Below, in pieces: positions 1 through 11,307 of a DNA stretch of 64,000 nucleotides (its first letter is position 1; the number at the start of each line of letters is the position of its first letter). The stretch lies in contig JARDYH010000003.1 of NCBI GenBank assembly GCA_029215795.1, positions 262,417,562-262,481,561 on the forward strand. Direction: 5' to 3'. A model generated the notes under the pieces. It saw only the letters and a list, made by a program, of their open reading frames with translations. It did not search any database and was not told the DNA's origin. The stretch comes from Anniella stebbinsi (Eukaryota; Chordata; Lepidosauria; Squamata; Anniellidae). The position numbers and the translations under genes are program-made.

Positions 1-1639
1 TCTTTGGCTCATCCAGACATTTGCAAGGGGTTTTACCCGTTGTTCTGAACCATCTGTAGTAGGTACCCACGAATCAAGGCAGAACCATGGAAAGTTCCCA
101 GCAAGCGACTTGCTCCAATGGGAGCAGGAGGTGAACTGATGCCTTATGAGTCCCTCCAACCAGTTCTGCCCCTTCTAGGTTCTACCCCTCTGCTGAAAGG
201 AGTGGGAATCCTTAAAAGGCCAACCCCCCTGGCCTGAAGGTGAGTGCCGTTCCTTTTTGTGGCCTTTTGCCCAGTGTTGCAATGGAGCCAGAACTCACAG
301 GGTTGAAGCACAAGGACTTTTTGATTGGCATGGACAACCCTCAAGACTTCCCTGTTCTCTCTGAACTTCGCTGCAATCCTCACAGCTGGAGGGTGGGGGT
401 AGTGGCTTTTCCCAGCAACAATATGGAGTTGTGAGCACTCCCTGTTGTCATGCAAAGTATTTTGGAGTGGCCTGGCAATGAATGGCTGATTGACCCATGT
501 GCTTCAATGAAAGCTCTGTTTTCAGTGAAGATGAAAACTGCTAGAACTGGTTTGGTGATATGCCTGTATTTCTGGACTCTCCTTGGGGGTGTGGTTATAG
601 TGATTGTCATGATGAGCACATTTGCTCCAAAAGTTACCACTACATCACTGCTCCTGCCAAGCATGCCTTCTGCACTGTTTGGCAGCAGCGGTGGAGCAGG
701 AGGCACTTGACTCCTCAGGTGAATTGGTCTCCGGCGAAGGTATGCCAGTTTGGGTTCTTCAGGCTCCTGAGCCTGTTGCAGTATCAGGAACCCAGACCAG
801 TTCACCAGCTGGTGATATAGCAGATCCAAACTGAGCTAGCTCATCCTCCTCTGACTCTCATCTTGTTAAAGCCCGCATTTCTTTGGGGAGAGAAAAAAAC
901 AACCCGGTAAGTAGGGCAATCACAACATCTTTGTAGTTGTGAAATTTAACAGTGGAAAAGGGGGAACCACAAAACTGAAGGTATGTATTTTTAGCTTATC
1001 GCTCTTAACTGCAGATCACAGTTCCTATCTCTAGCACATACAAATAATGCAGTGATTGTAGTGCAGCTTTTCCTTCACAGGAAGGCAGCTTTGGAAGCAT
1101 CAACATCTCTTCGGTCGTTTTCTGCTACCTCATCAACAGCTCAAGATCTTATCTACAGACAGCAGACAAGATGAAAATCATCTCCTGCATACAACTCATA
1201 TGGAATATGTAAAAATGGCCCTGAACGCATTCTCTCCAGGCATATATAGATACAGCAGTGAGAATTTCCTACATTTGTATACCAAAGGTGCTATCCTCCC
1301 ACAGGAATCCCCAAAATATTCAAAAATGCCACACGACACTGTTGGGAGAGATGTGATCCGAATCAAGGTGATCCAATGCGTGTCTGGTGGCACAAAATTT
1401 CACAAACCTTGGAAAGCTGTGATGAATAACGTGAAAGAGATTGTGGGTTATGCCTTCCTAACTACTCCATTAATTACGCTAGTAAATGATTTGAAAGATA
1501 GTATCAAACCTGAACACCAGGTTTAAGCACCTTCAAAAAAGAAAATATGGGGTGGGGGAGGTTGCGGAGGGAGAAATGAAGCCCCAACAGTGGCAAATAA
1601 TTTTTATCAATAAATCCACTTATTTTAAGAGAGACATAC
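1..1639 (-). mobile_element. Unclassified, possibly continuation of the DIRS-like remnant
   Basis: No conserved gene is recognisable in this stretch. Both strands carry medium-length open frames with no known domain: about 149 codons on minus at 380-829, 103 codons on minus at 144-455, and 108 codons on plus at 1200-1526. The minus-strand frame at 380-829 contains a proline-rich stretch and a PPRR motif, loosely like the gag region of DIRS retrotransposons, and lies on the same strand as the clearer DIRS-like head at 1836-2460. A continuation of that element interrupted by a SINE is therefore possible. This is inference; the block may instead be unique intergenic DNA. Confidence 0.25.
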
Positions 1640-1835
1640 GAAGGTGCCATATACATACGAAGGAGCCAATTAGCCTATCTAGCCCAGTATTGTTGACATG
1701 GCCTTGCAGCAGCTCTCCAGGAGTTCAGACAGGATTTCTTTCCTAGCCCTAACTGGAGAAGCCAGGGATTGAACCAGGGACCTTCTGCATGCAAAGCAGG
1801 AGCTCCACCATTGAGCTACAGTCTCTCTCTCAAAT
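1640..1835 (-). mobile_element. tRNA-derived SINE, reverse orientation
   Basis: Read on the minus strand, the sequence starts with a tRNA-like head. It has an A-box-like TAGCTCAATGG and a B-box-like GGTTCAATCCC, followed by the dispersed body with the 'agctgctgcaaggccatg' type segment. Related copies in the same orientation occur near 4435-4645, 50515-50690 and 53575-54140. The SINE abuts the DIRS-like remains and probably inserted into them. Confidence 0.7.
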
Positions 1836-2460
1836 TTTAGATGGGTATGGGTAGGTAGAGCCTTCCTGGGGAGGGATATTAGGCGACAGAGCCATCGATG
1901 TCTTTGGCTCCTCAACTGCCTCAAGTGCCTTTCTCCACAGAATCGCCTTCAGGTGATCAGAACAACTCCTCCTCGCCTGCTTAGCAAATACCTGGCACTT
2001 GCGGGCAAGATTCAACCATATACCCCTCTCCCAGCCAGAAAAGGCATCGCGAGTGTCCGTCCTTCAGCGGCAATTTACTCCCACAGCGGACACATTTATG
2101 AAATGGCATCCTGAAGGCGATACGACTTCCAAGCAATCGCTAGATCCCAGGAAGAAAATAAAGGAAAGATAATGCAGAAGAGACAGAGAGAGAGAAAAGC
2201 TTGATCGAAAGAAGCAAAGACAGAGTAAAACCTTAGCTTTATGCGCTATTAAATGAACTTATCGCAGAGAAGTTCCCTCACGAGGCTACCACAACGGCGG
2301 TCGCAAGAGAACTGAGGGAATGAGTGGGAACCCAATAGGGGACATGCGCACTGAGACGGTGGAGGAACGGTCCCCGCCACAACTCCTCCGCTGTAGAAGT
2401 TTCCCAAATCAAGGCTTCACACAGGCACAGATCCCATGTGCGTGGTGCACACAGACCATG
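1836..2460 (-). mobile_element. DIRS-like retrotransposon 5' region with gag start
   Basis: On the minus strand an ATG at 2109-2107 opens a cysteine/histidine-rich frame: C-x2-C, then D-x-H-x3-C, then WLGEGY and a further C. This resembles the zinc-finger-like start of gag proteins of DIRS-type tyrosine-recombinase retrotransposons. Upstream (2110-2460 on plus coordinates) is a GC-richer non-coding leader containing a 'ctcattccctcagttctc' segment of the kind found at DIRS termini. The frame decays within about 90 codons and is cut off by the SINE at 1640-1835. No reverse transcriptase or recombinase domain is visible nearby. The assignment is by motif memory only. Confidence 0.5.
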
Positions 2461-2689
2461 GAGAACTAGTCTGTTACTAGAAATGTGGCAATCTTTTCTA
2501 AGATTTTATGAAATATAAGCAACTGATATAAGTTAAGGAGAAACAATACTTATCTTCTGTTTTTGCTTCATTGGAATTAACTGAACTATACAGAAGGGTA
2601 AACACATGAGTGAGGATAACGTTGAGGGCATTTCCTGGATGGTTGTCAATTATCATTTTACTTTATGCTGCGTGTATGCATGTATGTGT

Positions 2690-3215
2690 ACAGCATTGGC
2701 TGCCTGAATGTTTCCGAGCCCGATTCAAAGTGCTAATTTTAACCTATAAAGCCTTACACGACTTGGGACCACAATATCTGACGGAACACCTTTCTCGACA
2801 TGAACCTAACCGAACACTGCGTTCAACATCTAAGGCCCTCCTCCGAATGCCTACTCTGAAGGAAGCTCGGAGGTCGGCAACAAGGGAGAGGGCCTTCTCT
2901 GTGGTGGCCCCCAATTGTGGAACGATCTCCCTGACGAGGCCTGCCTGGCGCCAACACTGTTATCTTTTCGGCGCCAGGTCAAGACTTTCCTCTTCTCCCA
3001 GGCATTTGGCAATATCTGAGGAGCCTGGGTTTGGTGGTGTTTTTTTTTTGGGTAGCTTTTTTGGGCTGTTGTAGCGGTTTTAAATGTATGTGTGTATTGT
3101 GTGTATGTTGTATGTTTTTGCTGTTTTAATTTTTGTATATTGTTTTAATCCTATGTAAACCGCCCAGAGAGCTTCGGCTATGGGGCGGTATACAAGTGTA
3201 ATAAATAAATAAATA
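2690..3215 (+). mobile_element. L2-family LINE, 3' end of ORF2 plus tail
   Basis: The translated plus strand reads like the end of an L2 reverse-transcriptase ORF: a HWLP start, a YKALHDLGPQYL segment, an RTLRS segment, and a TRERAFSVVAP segment ending near 3000. A 3' untranslated tail follows, with 'ccgcccagagagcttcggct' and 'ggcggtatacaa', closing in (AATA)n at about 3200-3215. The copy is 5'-truncated, and the frame is broken before the tail. The same tail recurs many times in this window. Confidence 0.8.
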
Positions 3216-4434
3216 ATTCAAATTCAATTGAATTTAAAAATAAAAATAGCTATTGTTAAATGAGAGTTTTCACCATGATGGAGTCATTTAGATTCTCTCC
3301 CCCACCGCCATATATTGGATGTGAAATATTTCATGCCCCCTATGCTCACTTGACTACAATGGACTTTTAGATTTAAAACCAAAAATTGGGGGGGGGGGGG
3401 GGGGAAGGGAACGTTAAACACCACAGAACTATTAATCCCTTTATTATGGTAAAATTGATGGCATATGCTGTGGCACAAGCTGGGGGAAGAGTTTTATATA
3501 TATTTTTATAACTATTAGAGGTAAACTCGTACCAGCAACAACACATAGGAGGGTTAAACACAGGCACTTTTAAGAGATATCTTTTTAAGATAGTTGCTCG
3601 GTTTCAAAATATGAACAAAGGAAGAAAAACTAAAAATGTACATCCGTTCTGAGCTTTTGCTTGTCGGATTATTGCAGTCTCACAGCAGTGTCAAGAAGAT
3701 TTCTGCTCCCCACTAAGCCAAGACTCTGCTCTGACTGCTCTTAATCTCCCTCTGGACTTGACTCCCCCACTGATCTTATTAACTCTGCCAATTCACACCC
3801 AGAAATCCTCACATATCAGGAGGTCACAGAGTCAGAAATTATTTTGACAATGGAAGATTCAATAACGGTTGAGACCAAACAACACCAAAGCCCGGAATAG
3901 CAAAGAGATGTCAGACAGGATTTCAGAAGCACCCAGAAGTTGTTTTCTCCTAGTTCAATTGAAAACCTGTAGCTCTTTACTGTGCTGTTGTGAATGAAGT
4001 CTAGCTCTAGTTTTGAGTGGCGACACTGAGAAAGAAGCCCCTCTTTCAAACAGACATCCGAATTTTAATCTTTTCTCTCATGAAACCAAAATGAGGACTT
4101 CTTACTCGACGCTAATCATCAAGTTTACTTTTAACAAATGTAGATCTTCACGCCAATGGTAGACTTTGCATGATGTCAAAAGAACCATTTTGTTCTCTTT
4201 ATATATGCTCCTGTGCCATATCGCAGGACTAAGACCATCACTGCAATTGTTTTAAACTGGGCATAAACTATTATCACCCCTTGAGTTGGAGTGTGAAGGT
4301 CTGCATCTGTCTGTTTCTTTTGTAACTTTATGATAGAAAATGGAGATGTCTTCTGTCTCCATGGATCTAAGAGGAGGTATGAAGCAACTGATTGCTTAAA
4401 GACGTGGATAATGTGAATGTATGAAATTGTCTTA
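3216..4434. other. Gene-free stretch with a G17 tract
   Basis: I recognise no gene or classified repeat here. A homopolymer of 17 G lies at 3388-3404. The open frames on both strands are short, and the two at 3284-3567 read through this homopolymer. Confidence 0.6.
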
Positions 4435-4645
4435 TGTCAAATCAGAACACTGGTCCATCAAGTTTAGTATTATCTCCTTTGATTAGCAACAAATCTCCAC
4501 AGATTTCTGTTGGCAGCAAATCTCTGGGGATCCTCAGGCAAGGATCTTTCCCAGTCCTCTACCTGGGAGGTTATTTTAAACTGGTGGTGCTGGGGATTGA
4601 ACCTGAAACCCGAGTACATCCCGCAGTACTTAGCTACAGCACCTC
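4435..4645 (-). mobile_element. tRNA-derived SINE, reverse orientation
   Basis: This is a degraded copy of the SINE at 1640-1835. In plus orientation it runs from a 'ggtccatcaagtttagtatt' body segment to 'ggggattgaacctgaaaccc' and a 'tagctacagcacctcccc' end, the complement of the tRNA-like B box and A box. Confidence 0.6.
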
Positions 4646-5861
4646 CCCATAATAATGCTAAGTTAGCACTTTTTTTCCTGAAGGTTGCACCACTAGGGAC
4701 TTGAACTAGGAGCTAGAAACCTTGGGTTAGGCTCTCATGAGCTACAGTGGGTTGAGGTTAAGCTGTCCTCCTCTGCAATTTCGAACGAGCCAGAAGACTA
4801 GGAAGAATGTTTCTCTGGGCAGTAGCCAGCGTTGGCAATCCGCCAGCTCTAAACACATCGTACCAGCAGGTATGAGCGCTAGTGGAATGGGATGCCTTCT
4901 GTATCCAGTGGAGTCAAATGCAAATTGGTGGCTCTGGAAGTGGAGCCAATTATCTACTGCATCCCATGAGCCACGTGCTGGGATGGCCAGCCAAAACTCT
5001 GTGATAGCCACTGACCTTGCCTCTCTGCCAACTCAGGAGAAGGGAAGGTCTCATGCCCACAGGGCTGTGGACAGCACTTGGAAGCAGCGAGAAGTCCCTC
5101 CGCTTCAAAGTGCCTCTAAAGCCCAGCAGAAGGGTCAGAAAGAACACTGGCTTGTTTCTCCCTTTGCGCTTGCCACAAATGTATTCGCGAGAATAAAAAG
5201 CTATACTTGCCCCTAGCAAGCGCAAGAATATACAGGAACTCAGAATGATTAAAAGGTATGGAAAGAAATTATTCAGGATCTTTTCTTCAGCAACATGTAA
5301 AAAAGATAACAAACGAAACCGGGGGGGGGGGGGGGGGGGGAGAGACCTTCAGTTTACATAAGAGACCCAACGGAAAGCACATAAACAAACCGCACAAAAA
5401 GAAACATTTTAAAATAACCTGTAGTGGGAATACTCTAAAGAGGACAAAATGTTAAACAGATGCATGTCAACCGCAAGGGGGGAAAAAAGCTGTATTTACT
5501 GGAGACACCTTGGCTCAGCTTGCCACGTTTTTGTAAGCAATGTTCAGAAAATGCTGTACACGGCAAATGCAGCTTTGGCACCCAGCAATATTCAAGGCAG
5601 ACCTGTCTATTTTGACATATGTATTATGGCTGCAGGTTTCAATCTTAAATTTCAGCACGTACAAATGGGAATTTGTAAAAGAAAAAAAGAAAAAACATGG
5701 GGAAGCCCAAACCCGTTGTATGGGCACTTACACATCACCAAAGAAGGGGCAAAAGAGGGCAAAGGTTTACATAAAATATGCATAGGCTAATTAATATGCA
5801 TGACTGCAAATTTAGAAATAATACCTATGACTGAAATAGAAACACAATGCATCATGTACAG
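4646..5861. other. Gene-free stretch with a G20 tract
   Basis: No gene or known repeat is recognised. A plus-strand frame of 159 codons (4737-5216) has no domain and no homologue I know. A run of 20 G occupies 5321-5340. The sequence is otherwise unremarkable. Confidence 0.55.
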
Positions 5862-5922
5862 AGTGCTGGACTAGATGGACCCTTGGTCTGATCCAGCAGG
5901 GCTCTTCTTATGCTCTTACGTA
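5862..5922 (+). mobile_element. 3' end fragment of a squamate SINE-like repeat
   Basis: Contains 'gtgctggactagatggaccc', 'tctgatccagcagggc' and 'tcttcttatgctcttac', the same closing segment as the fuller copies at 6128-6402 and 40060-40408. Only the last about 60 bp are present. Confidence 0.7.
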
Positions 5923-6127
5923 TTGTGCTGATCTATGACCATTGTAAATTTATCTTCATAGCGAACACAATGCACCTCACCATAGTGGGGAGGACTGACC
6001 AGGTGACCCATGTGCCTGCTCCGTCGGCTGGCCAAGTACTGTTGGACAACTTCAAGAATCCCTATTTTCCCTTCTTACGGTACTTTATCTTTAAACTGGA
6101 CTTGGACAGGACAGCCCTTCAACAGGA

Positions 6128-6402
6128 GGGCTCCGTAGCTCAGTGGCCGAGCACCTGATTTCCATGCAGAAAGTTCAATCCCTGACTTCTCAATGGCTAC
6201 TGCTCCTGCTGGCCAAGTGTAACCTCCAGTATCAGAGGCGGTAAGCCTGTATATACCATCTGCTGGGGAACATGGGTGGGAGGATGCTGTTGCACCATGT
6301 CCTCCTTGTGGTTCCCTGGTCAACAGCTGGATGGCTGCTGTGTGAACAGAGTGCTGGACTAGATGGTCTGATCCAGCATGGCTCTTCTTATGTTCTCCAG
6401 GC
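6128..6402 (+). mobile_element. tRNA-derived SINE, near full length
   Basis: A tRNA-like head is visible, with A box TAGCTCAGTGG at about 6134-6144 and B box AGTTCAATCCC at about 6172-6182. A body segment ('gctggggaacatgggtggga', 'gttgcaccatgtcctcct') follows, ending in 'ctggactagatggtctgatc' and 'cttcttatgttctc'. The head and body together suggest a composite SINE. Confidence 0.75.
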
Positions 6403-6409
6403 AGGGCTA

Positions 6410-6500
6410 GGAAAGAATCTTGCCTGAAACCCTGGAGAGCTGCTGCCAGTCAGTGTCGACAATACTAGCCAAGACAGATCAATGGTCTGGCTCAGTATAT
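6410..6500 (+). mobile_element. SINE body fragment, plus orientation
   Basis: 'aaaccctggagagctgctgc' through 'tggtctggctcagta' is the reverse complement of the body segment seen in the minus-strand SINE copies (for example 1690-1720 and 54010-54040). It directly follows the SINE at 6128-6402 and ends at the (TA)n repeat. Confidence 0.6.
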
Positions 6501-6556
6501 ATATATATATATATATATAATTCATATATATCATTCATATATTTATATATATATAT
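6495..6556. repeat. (TA)n microsatellite, interrupted
   Basis: A run of about 12 TA dinucleotides is followed by degenerate (CATATA) units up to about 6556. Confidence 0.9.
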
Positions 6557-6559
6557 CCC

Positions 6560-6975
6560 ATTTTTTCCCCTCTTGCAAGGAACCCACAGAGGCTTACATG
6601 GCCGCCCTCCTCCTCTCAATTTTATCCTCACAACAACACCTTGAGGTAGGTTAGGCTGAGAGTCAGTGACTGGCTCACCCAGTGAGCGCCATCATCATCA
6701 TCATAATCATCAACTTATTTCTCACCCGCCTCTCCCTCTGGATCGAGGTGGGGAACAACATCAAATACAAAACAGCATAAAATACATAAAACAGATTAAA
6801 AACATATAAAACTAACAAATTATTAAAACATATAAAACTAACACATCATGAAAAGGCATCTTAAAATTCAACTGGGTAGGCCTGCCAGAAGAGATCAGAC
6901 CCATGGCTGAGTGGGGACAAGAACCTGGATCTCCCAAGTCCCAGCCCACCACTCTAACCAGCCCACCACACTGGC
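6560..6975 (+). mobile_element. MIR/CORE-like SINE split by a reverse LINE tail
   Basis: The flanks 6605-6690 ('atcctcacaacaacacc', 'gaggtaggttaggctgagag') and 6895-6975 ('gaacctggatctcccaag', 'cactctaaccag') are two halves of one MIR-like SINE. Between them, about 6715-6895, is a reverse-oriented LINE tail beginning 'cacccgcctctccctctgga', 'tcgaggtggggaac', followed by an A-rich region. A second insertion into an older SINE is the simplest reading. Confidence 0.6.
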
Positions 6976-6999
6976 TCTTCCTATGCTCCTAAACAGAGG

Positions 7000-9214
7000 A
7001 TGCCTTCAAATAAAGGGATGAGTTCTGTAAAGTAGGACACATGGCCACCCTAGACCTGCCCCAGCAGATGGGGGGGAAACACCTAAACAGCAAGAGGGAC
7101 GTGTTTATGCACAAACCATGCCCACCAGAGGGTTCAGCACAACTAACCCACAGATATAAGGGATTTCTACTCCTCCCACTTTGCCCTCCCCTCGAGTTCC
7201 CCACTGTCAGAGTCTATATGCGGGCACTGGAAAAGAGATAGATATACCATTTATTATATGCATGTAGCTACCAAAGAAAAAACAACACCCCTATATATTC
7301 CAGTGTTTCTCAAATTCAGGATTCATTTCTAAACTTACTCTACCTTCTGGGATACCCAATGCCAGAGAAGGGGTTAAGCCCACCATGAGAGGATCAGGTA
7401 GGCGAAGGAGCTGCCCCCATCCGAACAAGGTTTGTTGGGCTGGAAGCGAAGGAGGCAAAGAGAATGAAACGAGGGGTCACTCTAGACTGAAGGTAAATTG
7501 TCCAGAGAGCTTCAGCTATGGGATGGTATAAAAATGTAATGAATGAATGAAGGACATGAAGGACATGAACAGCAATTTTCTCCAGGTGCTCTCTGCAGAG
7601 CTTCTGCTCAGTGTCCCAGAGAGTCCACATGCACGCACTTCTGGAAAGAACTCCCAGCTGCTGTGCATCTCCCAATCATCACTCCCGGTCGCAGTCTTAT
7701 GACCATCCCTTCTATGCATTAGTTCCACCCCAGAGTTTGAGAATCCAGGCGATAGACTGTTACAGAAGCAAAAGCCAGCAGAACGCCTTTCTTATGAAAA
7801 AGACCTGGCTTCATCATCACTGACACCCACCTCTCCAAAAAAATAAAATAAAACCAAGTTCCTCATTTTTCTAGGTGAATAAATCTCCATGAAAACTGTA
7901 TAGAACCAGCACAGCATTTTGCAATTCCTTGGGTGACACTGACACCTGCTGGCACACTATGAATACTATCGGCTCCAAGTTATTTAAAGATCATTATTAT
8001 TTCCACTATTCCTGTGCTCAGCATCACGATACCCTACAATCTCTCCCCAAATGTTTTGAAGCCTTGCCTTTCCAGCACAGTCGGTGGCACCGAAATTTGG
8101 AGGAAACATATGGACAAGAAAGGACAAACTTTATTCCCTACGTCCACGGGTGAGCAGAGAAATTCAGTTGCCAGAGCCTGAGCAGAACACCAGCGTCCAA
8201 GCCAAAGTACACAGTACCGAAGGCCAGCCATGTAATTCTGCCACCTGAGGCAGAAAATGCCAGAAATATTTCTCCTCTTCTGTAGCAGCAAAAAGGCAAC
8301 AACAATAAAAATATACTAAATCACACGACTAATCCAAAAATTGTTTTTAGATATACGTTGCCTGTGTGAACGCTGTCCGTTTACATATTTTATATAAACG
8401 GTTTTGCACTTCGTATAATGTATTTTTAAGGGTTTTTCATCTTTGTGAACTGCCCAGAAGTATAGAAATATAATGAATGTATGAACCATTTGCTGCCCTT
8501 TCCTGACAGTCAAAGCCAGCTGCCTAAGGCAGCCGTCTCACTCTGCTGCCGGTAAGGTTGGCCCTGTCTAGGTCTCTTCCAACCATCTTAACGGCTGAAG
8601 ATGTTCCCGTCCAAAATCTGATGGAGGACATCACTTCGATTTTTAGTTTAAAAGTAGCTTTTCCTTACAAATCAGGAACACATGCAGCAATATTTGTCAA
8701 AAGCCTTTCCTCAGATTATGGAAAAGAAACAAAGGGTGCAATCCTATTAGGTCGATCGTAAGTCCCCCAAACGTGGAGGCTTATGCTTATCCTATGCCAG
8801 GTGGAAGGAATGGCGGAGGTGATCTTCACTTCTCTGTCCTTGCACCCTGCAATTGCACCAGATGAGCCTTTTTTTTTTTTTGGCTTCTCTAGCAAAAGCA
8901 TTTTAGACAGGAAGAGAAGGAGGCTGGAGAGTCCCAGGATAGCTCATATCCTGGCCTCTCCAGTCTCCTCCCCTCCCATCAAAATGCCCCTTTTCCTCGT
9001 CCCCAAGGTCGTGTTTCTGACCTCAGAGAGACAGCCAGCGCAGTTTTTTCCACGCCAGCTGTGAGGCGGGGGGCGGATCGCGGATTCCCCTCCCCTCTGA
9101 GGTCAGAGCACTGACTCCAACCTTGGATTTAGGAATCTGAAGTATCCTATGGCCCCTCATGAAGAAAACCTTCAAGAAGTCAATGGATTCCACCTATATT
9201 TTTGTCAATAAGAA
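7000..9214. other. Gene-free stretch with short L2 tails
   Basis: There is no gene. L2-type tails are visible at about 7495-7550 ('ccagagagcttcagctatgg', 'aatgtaatgaatgaatga') and about 8385-8480 ('gaactgcccagaagtataga'). A T13 run lies at about 8869-8881. The remainder is unclassified. Confidence 0.5.
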
Positions 9215-9400
9215 TAAGAATAATATATTTATTTCTTAACCACCTCTCCCTCTGGATCGAGGCGGGGAACAACAATAAATATAAATACAAAGACCATAAA
9301 ATAGATAAAACATTAAAAACAAATAAAACTAATACATTATTAAAAACACCTTAAAGTTCAACTAGGTAGGCCTGCCGGAAGAGACCTGTAAAGTTAAGGG
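9215..9400 (-). mobile_element. Reverse-oriented LINE tail
   Basis: The stretch has 'atttatttcttaaccacctc', 'tccctctggatcgaggcggg' and an A-rich AAATAAAAC region. It matches the inserts at 6715-6895 and 56500-56560 and represents one family of LINE 3' ends. Confidence 0.6.
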
Positions 9401-9565
9401 GGGAAAGCTATGTTAAATGTACTTCTCCCAGTCAATAATTAGATTTAAATTTGATGCACTTTTCTTGTTTTGTTTGTCTTTGCCTATGGAGAATTAATAC
9501 AATTTATGAAAATGAAAAATGTAGCTTTTCCCCGTGTTGTTGTTGTTGTTTTTTAAAGAAGAAAA

Positions 9566-9610
9566 AGAAGAAGAAGAAGAAGAAGAAGAAGAAGAAGAAG
9601 AAGAAGAAAA
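9566..9610. repeat. (AAG)n microsatellite
   Basis: About 14 AAG/GAA units follow a (TTG)n stretch at 9538-9550. The polylysine-coding frame through it is an artefact of the repeat. Confidence 0.95.
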
Positions 9611-9854
9611 GTGAAATAAACATGCATCGAGTTTATCAGTTGATAGAAAATACTAATGAGAGAACACAATTATTTAAATGCATCCAGGGACTTCTCTACA
9701 CCCAGCGAGAATTTTTGGCTTCTTAACATTTGAACATTAGCATACACACACTTTTGAAAACTCCACCAAGATGCAAAAGTAGTCAGTCCTTCAATATGGA
9801 AAGCTGTTATTAAAAAAAAAAAAAAAGACCAAAAACCCTACCCTCATCTTATAA

Positions 9855-9902
9855 GTGACCGCCCAGAGAGCTTCGGCTATAGGGCGGTATATACGTGTAA
9901 TA

Positions 9903-9937
<35 letters not shown>

Positions 9938-9938
9938 G
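9855..9938 (+). mobile_element. L2 LINE tail with (AAT)n
   Basis: 'gaccgcccagagagcttcgg' and 'agggcggtatatacgtgtaa' end in about ten AAT units. This is the same 3' end as at 3160-3215. Confidence 0.8.
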
Positions 9939-10418
9939 TAGCTGAGACACAAACAAAGCCACCTAAAGACAGGAAATTAAGCTACAGACTCAAGATCCTA
10001 GTAGATCCTGTGGCCTCTATTTTATAGAAGAAGAAAAAGATGCCGTGTGCTTACAAAGTCATGGAAGACTAGAGTTAATCTAATTTAGCACTGCGGGTGC
10101 ACTTCTATTGAACTGACATTTCTAAGCATGCTTCAGGCAAAAGCATTAATTAAAACTAGCTTCGCGATACAGCTGTTGGGATTGATTTGTCAATTGTACA
10201 TTCTTCTAGATGAGCATGCTTCATGGCTCAAACACTGTACTTGTGTGTTGCAAAGCTATTTATTAGATTTGACATGCCCGTTACATAGGCATGCTCTGCC
10301 TTACAATTTCCATCCGTGTATGCCCTCTAAGGTTCTTAATGGATACAACCAAAAAACCAGATAGGAATTGTGCCTTTGCAGGATAAAGAGCCACAGAAGC
10401 GTTGCGATAACAACTCTA

Positions 10419-10734
10419 GGGTGACCATATGGAAAGGAAGATAGGGCTCCTGTAGCTTTAAGAGTTGCATTGAAAGGGGAATTTCAGGAGCTGTTACTTG
10501 TAGGCATGCAGCACCTGGTGAAATTCCCTCTTCATCACAACAGTTAAAGCTGCAAGAGCCTTGCCCTCTTTTGTATCTGGTCACTCTCGTATAGCTCCTG
10601 CAGCTTTAACTGTTGTGATGAAGAGGAGACTTCACATGGTGCTGCATGCATACCAATGACACCTGCTGAAATTCCCCTTTCAATACAACTGTTAAAGATA
10701 CAGGAGCCCTGTCCTCCTTTTCATATGGTCAGCC
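10419..10734. mobile_element. Fold-back MITE, TA target duplication
   Basis: A 316-bp near-palindrome begins with GGGTGACCATATGGAAAGGA and ends with the imperfect complement (TCCTTTTCATATGGTCAGCC). It is flanked by TA at 10417-10418 and 10735-10736. Internally the 'agctttaactgttgtgatga' block and its complement lie either side of the centre near 10578. TA duplication with inverted termini suggests a non-autonomous Tc1/mariner-type element. Confidence 0.75.
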
Positions 10735-10994
10735 TAAATTCCACTACAATACATTTGTTCAATATGTCTTCTTGTTAACTGAAGTTTTACATCACTGTAA
10801 AGTTTTGGACAAGTACTGCATTTGTTTGTGATTTTTTTTAATCTTTGCATTCTTTTATGGCATAGCCCATGGCTAGTACAATTAAGCTGATGATGACTAA
10901 TTATGAAAATAGAAAAGCTTGGAACATCCAAATATGGGAAATATTAATTAATAGACAGGACCATTCCTACATTTTCAGAGTAGGCTATACTCAC

Positions 10995-11153
10995 CTAAAA
11001 ACAAAGGTGTGGATTCTTCATTAGTAAGCTCATTAGGATCAGCTTCAGATTCCAGGAGAATAGCAACACATTCCAAGCTTCCGCGACTTACAGAAATATG
11101 TATTGGACAACTTCCCTCAAACGTCTTTGATCTTATGTAGTTATCAGAGGGTG
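10995..11153 (-). CDS. ASB3: ASB3 coding exon 3 (ankyrin repeat)
   Basis: This exon encodes 53 codons' worth (159 nt, phase 1 at both ends) of ankyrin repeat and socs box containing 3, the substrate receptor of a cullin-RING ubiquitin ligase. The translated minus strand reads DNYIRSKTFEGSC, then a helix pair, then LLESEADPN and ESTPLFL. This is the classic ankyrin pattern and closely matches my recollection of human ASB3 residues about 66-118. The acceptor is AG at 11155-11154 and the donor is GTGAG from 10994. It joins in frame to the exon at 13984-14179 (G|CA). Several residues differ from the mammalian protein (SVSRG where human has AASQG). The next coding exon was not found in the remaining 10.9 kb. 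Confidence 0.88.
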
Positions 11154-11307
11154 CTAGTGATCATATAAAAGATTAGTCTTGCAAACACTCTTGAAAAAAT
11201 TGAATCACTCGTTTTGAAATGGAATCAGTGAGAGATGCTTGTCTGCCCTGGCTCTGCTTAGTGTGTAGCGTTCCTGGCAAAGCAAGTGGGCTGGTAGGCA
11301 GCCTTCC

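Noticed and set aside
2610..3074. 154-codon plus-strand frame
   Set aside because: This is the carboxy-terminal end of an L2 LINE reverse transcriptase with its tail, not a host gene.
4737..5216. 159-codon plus-strand open frame
   Set aside because: No recognisable domain, no splice context and no ATG context; the overlapping minus frame is similar in length.
6128..6200. tRNA gene suggested by A and B boxes
   Set aside because: The head lacks a cloverleaf that folds fully and continues into a SINE body. It is a SINE promoter, as are the similar heads at 1790-1830, 11675 and 54090.
9451..9726. Lysine-rich open frame
   Set aside because: The lysine run comes from the (AAG)n microsatellite.
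1..10994. Further ASB3 exons (exon 4 onwards)
   Set aside because: I looked on the minus strand for the ankyrin patterns expected next (AVENG, HGANVNG) and found none. They probably lie beyond the window start, but a search by eye could miss a diverged exon.
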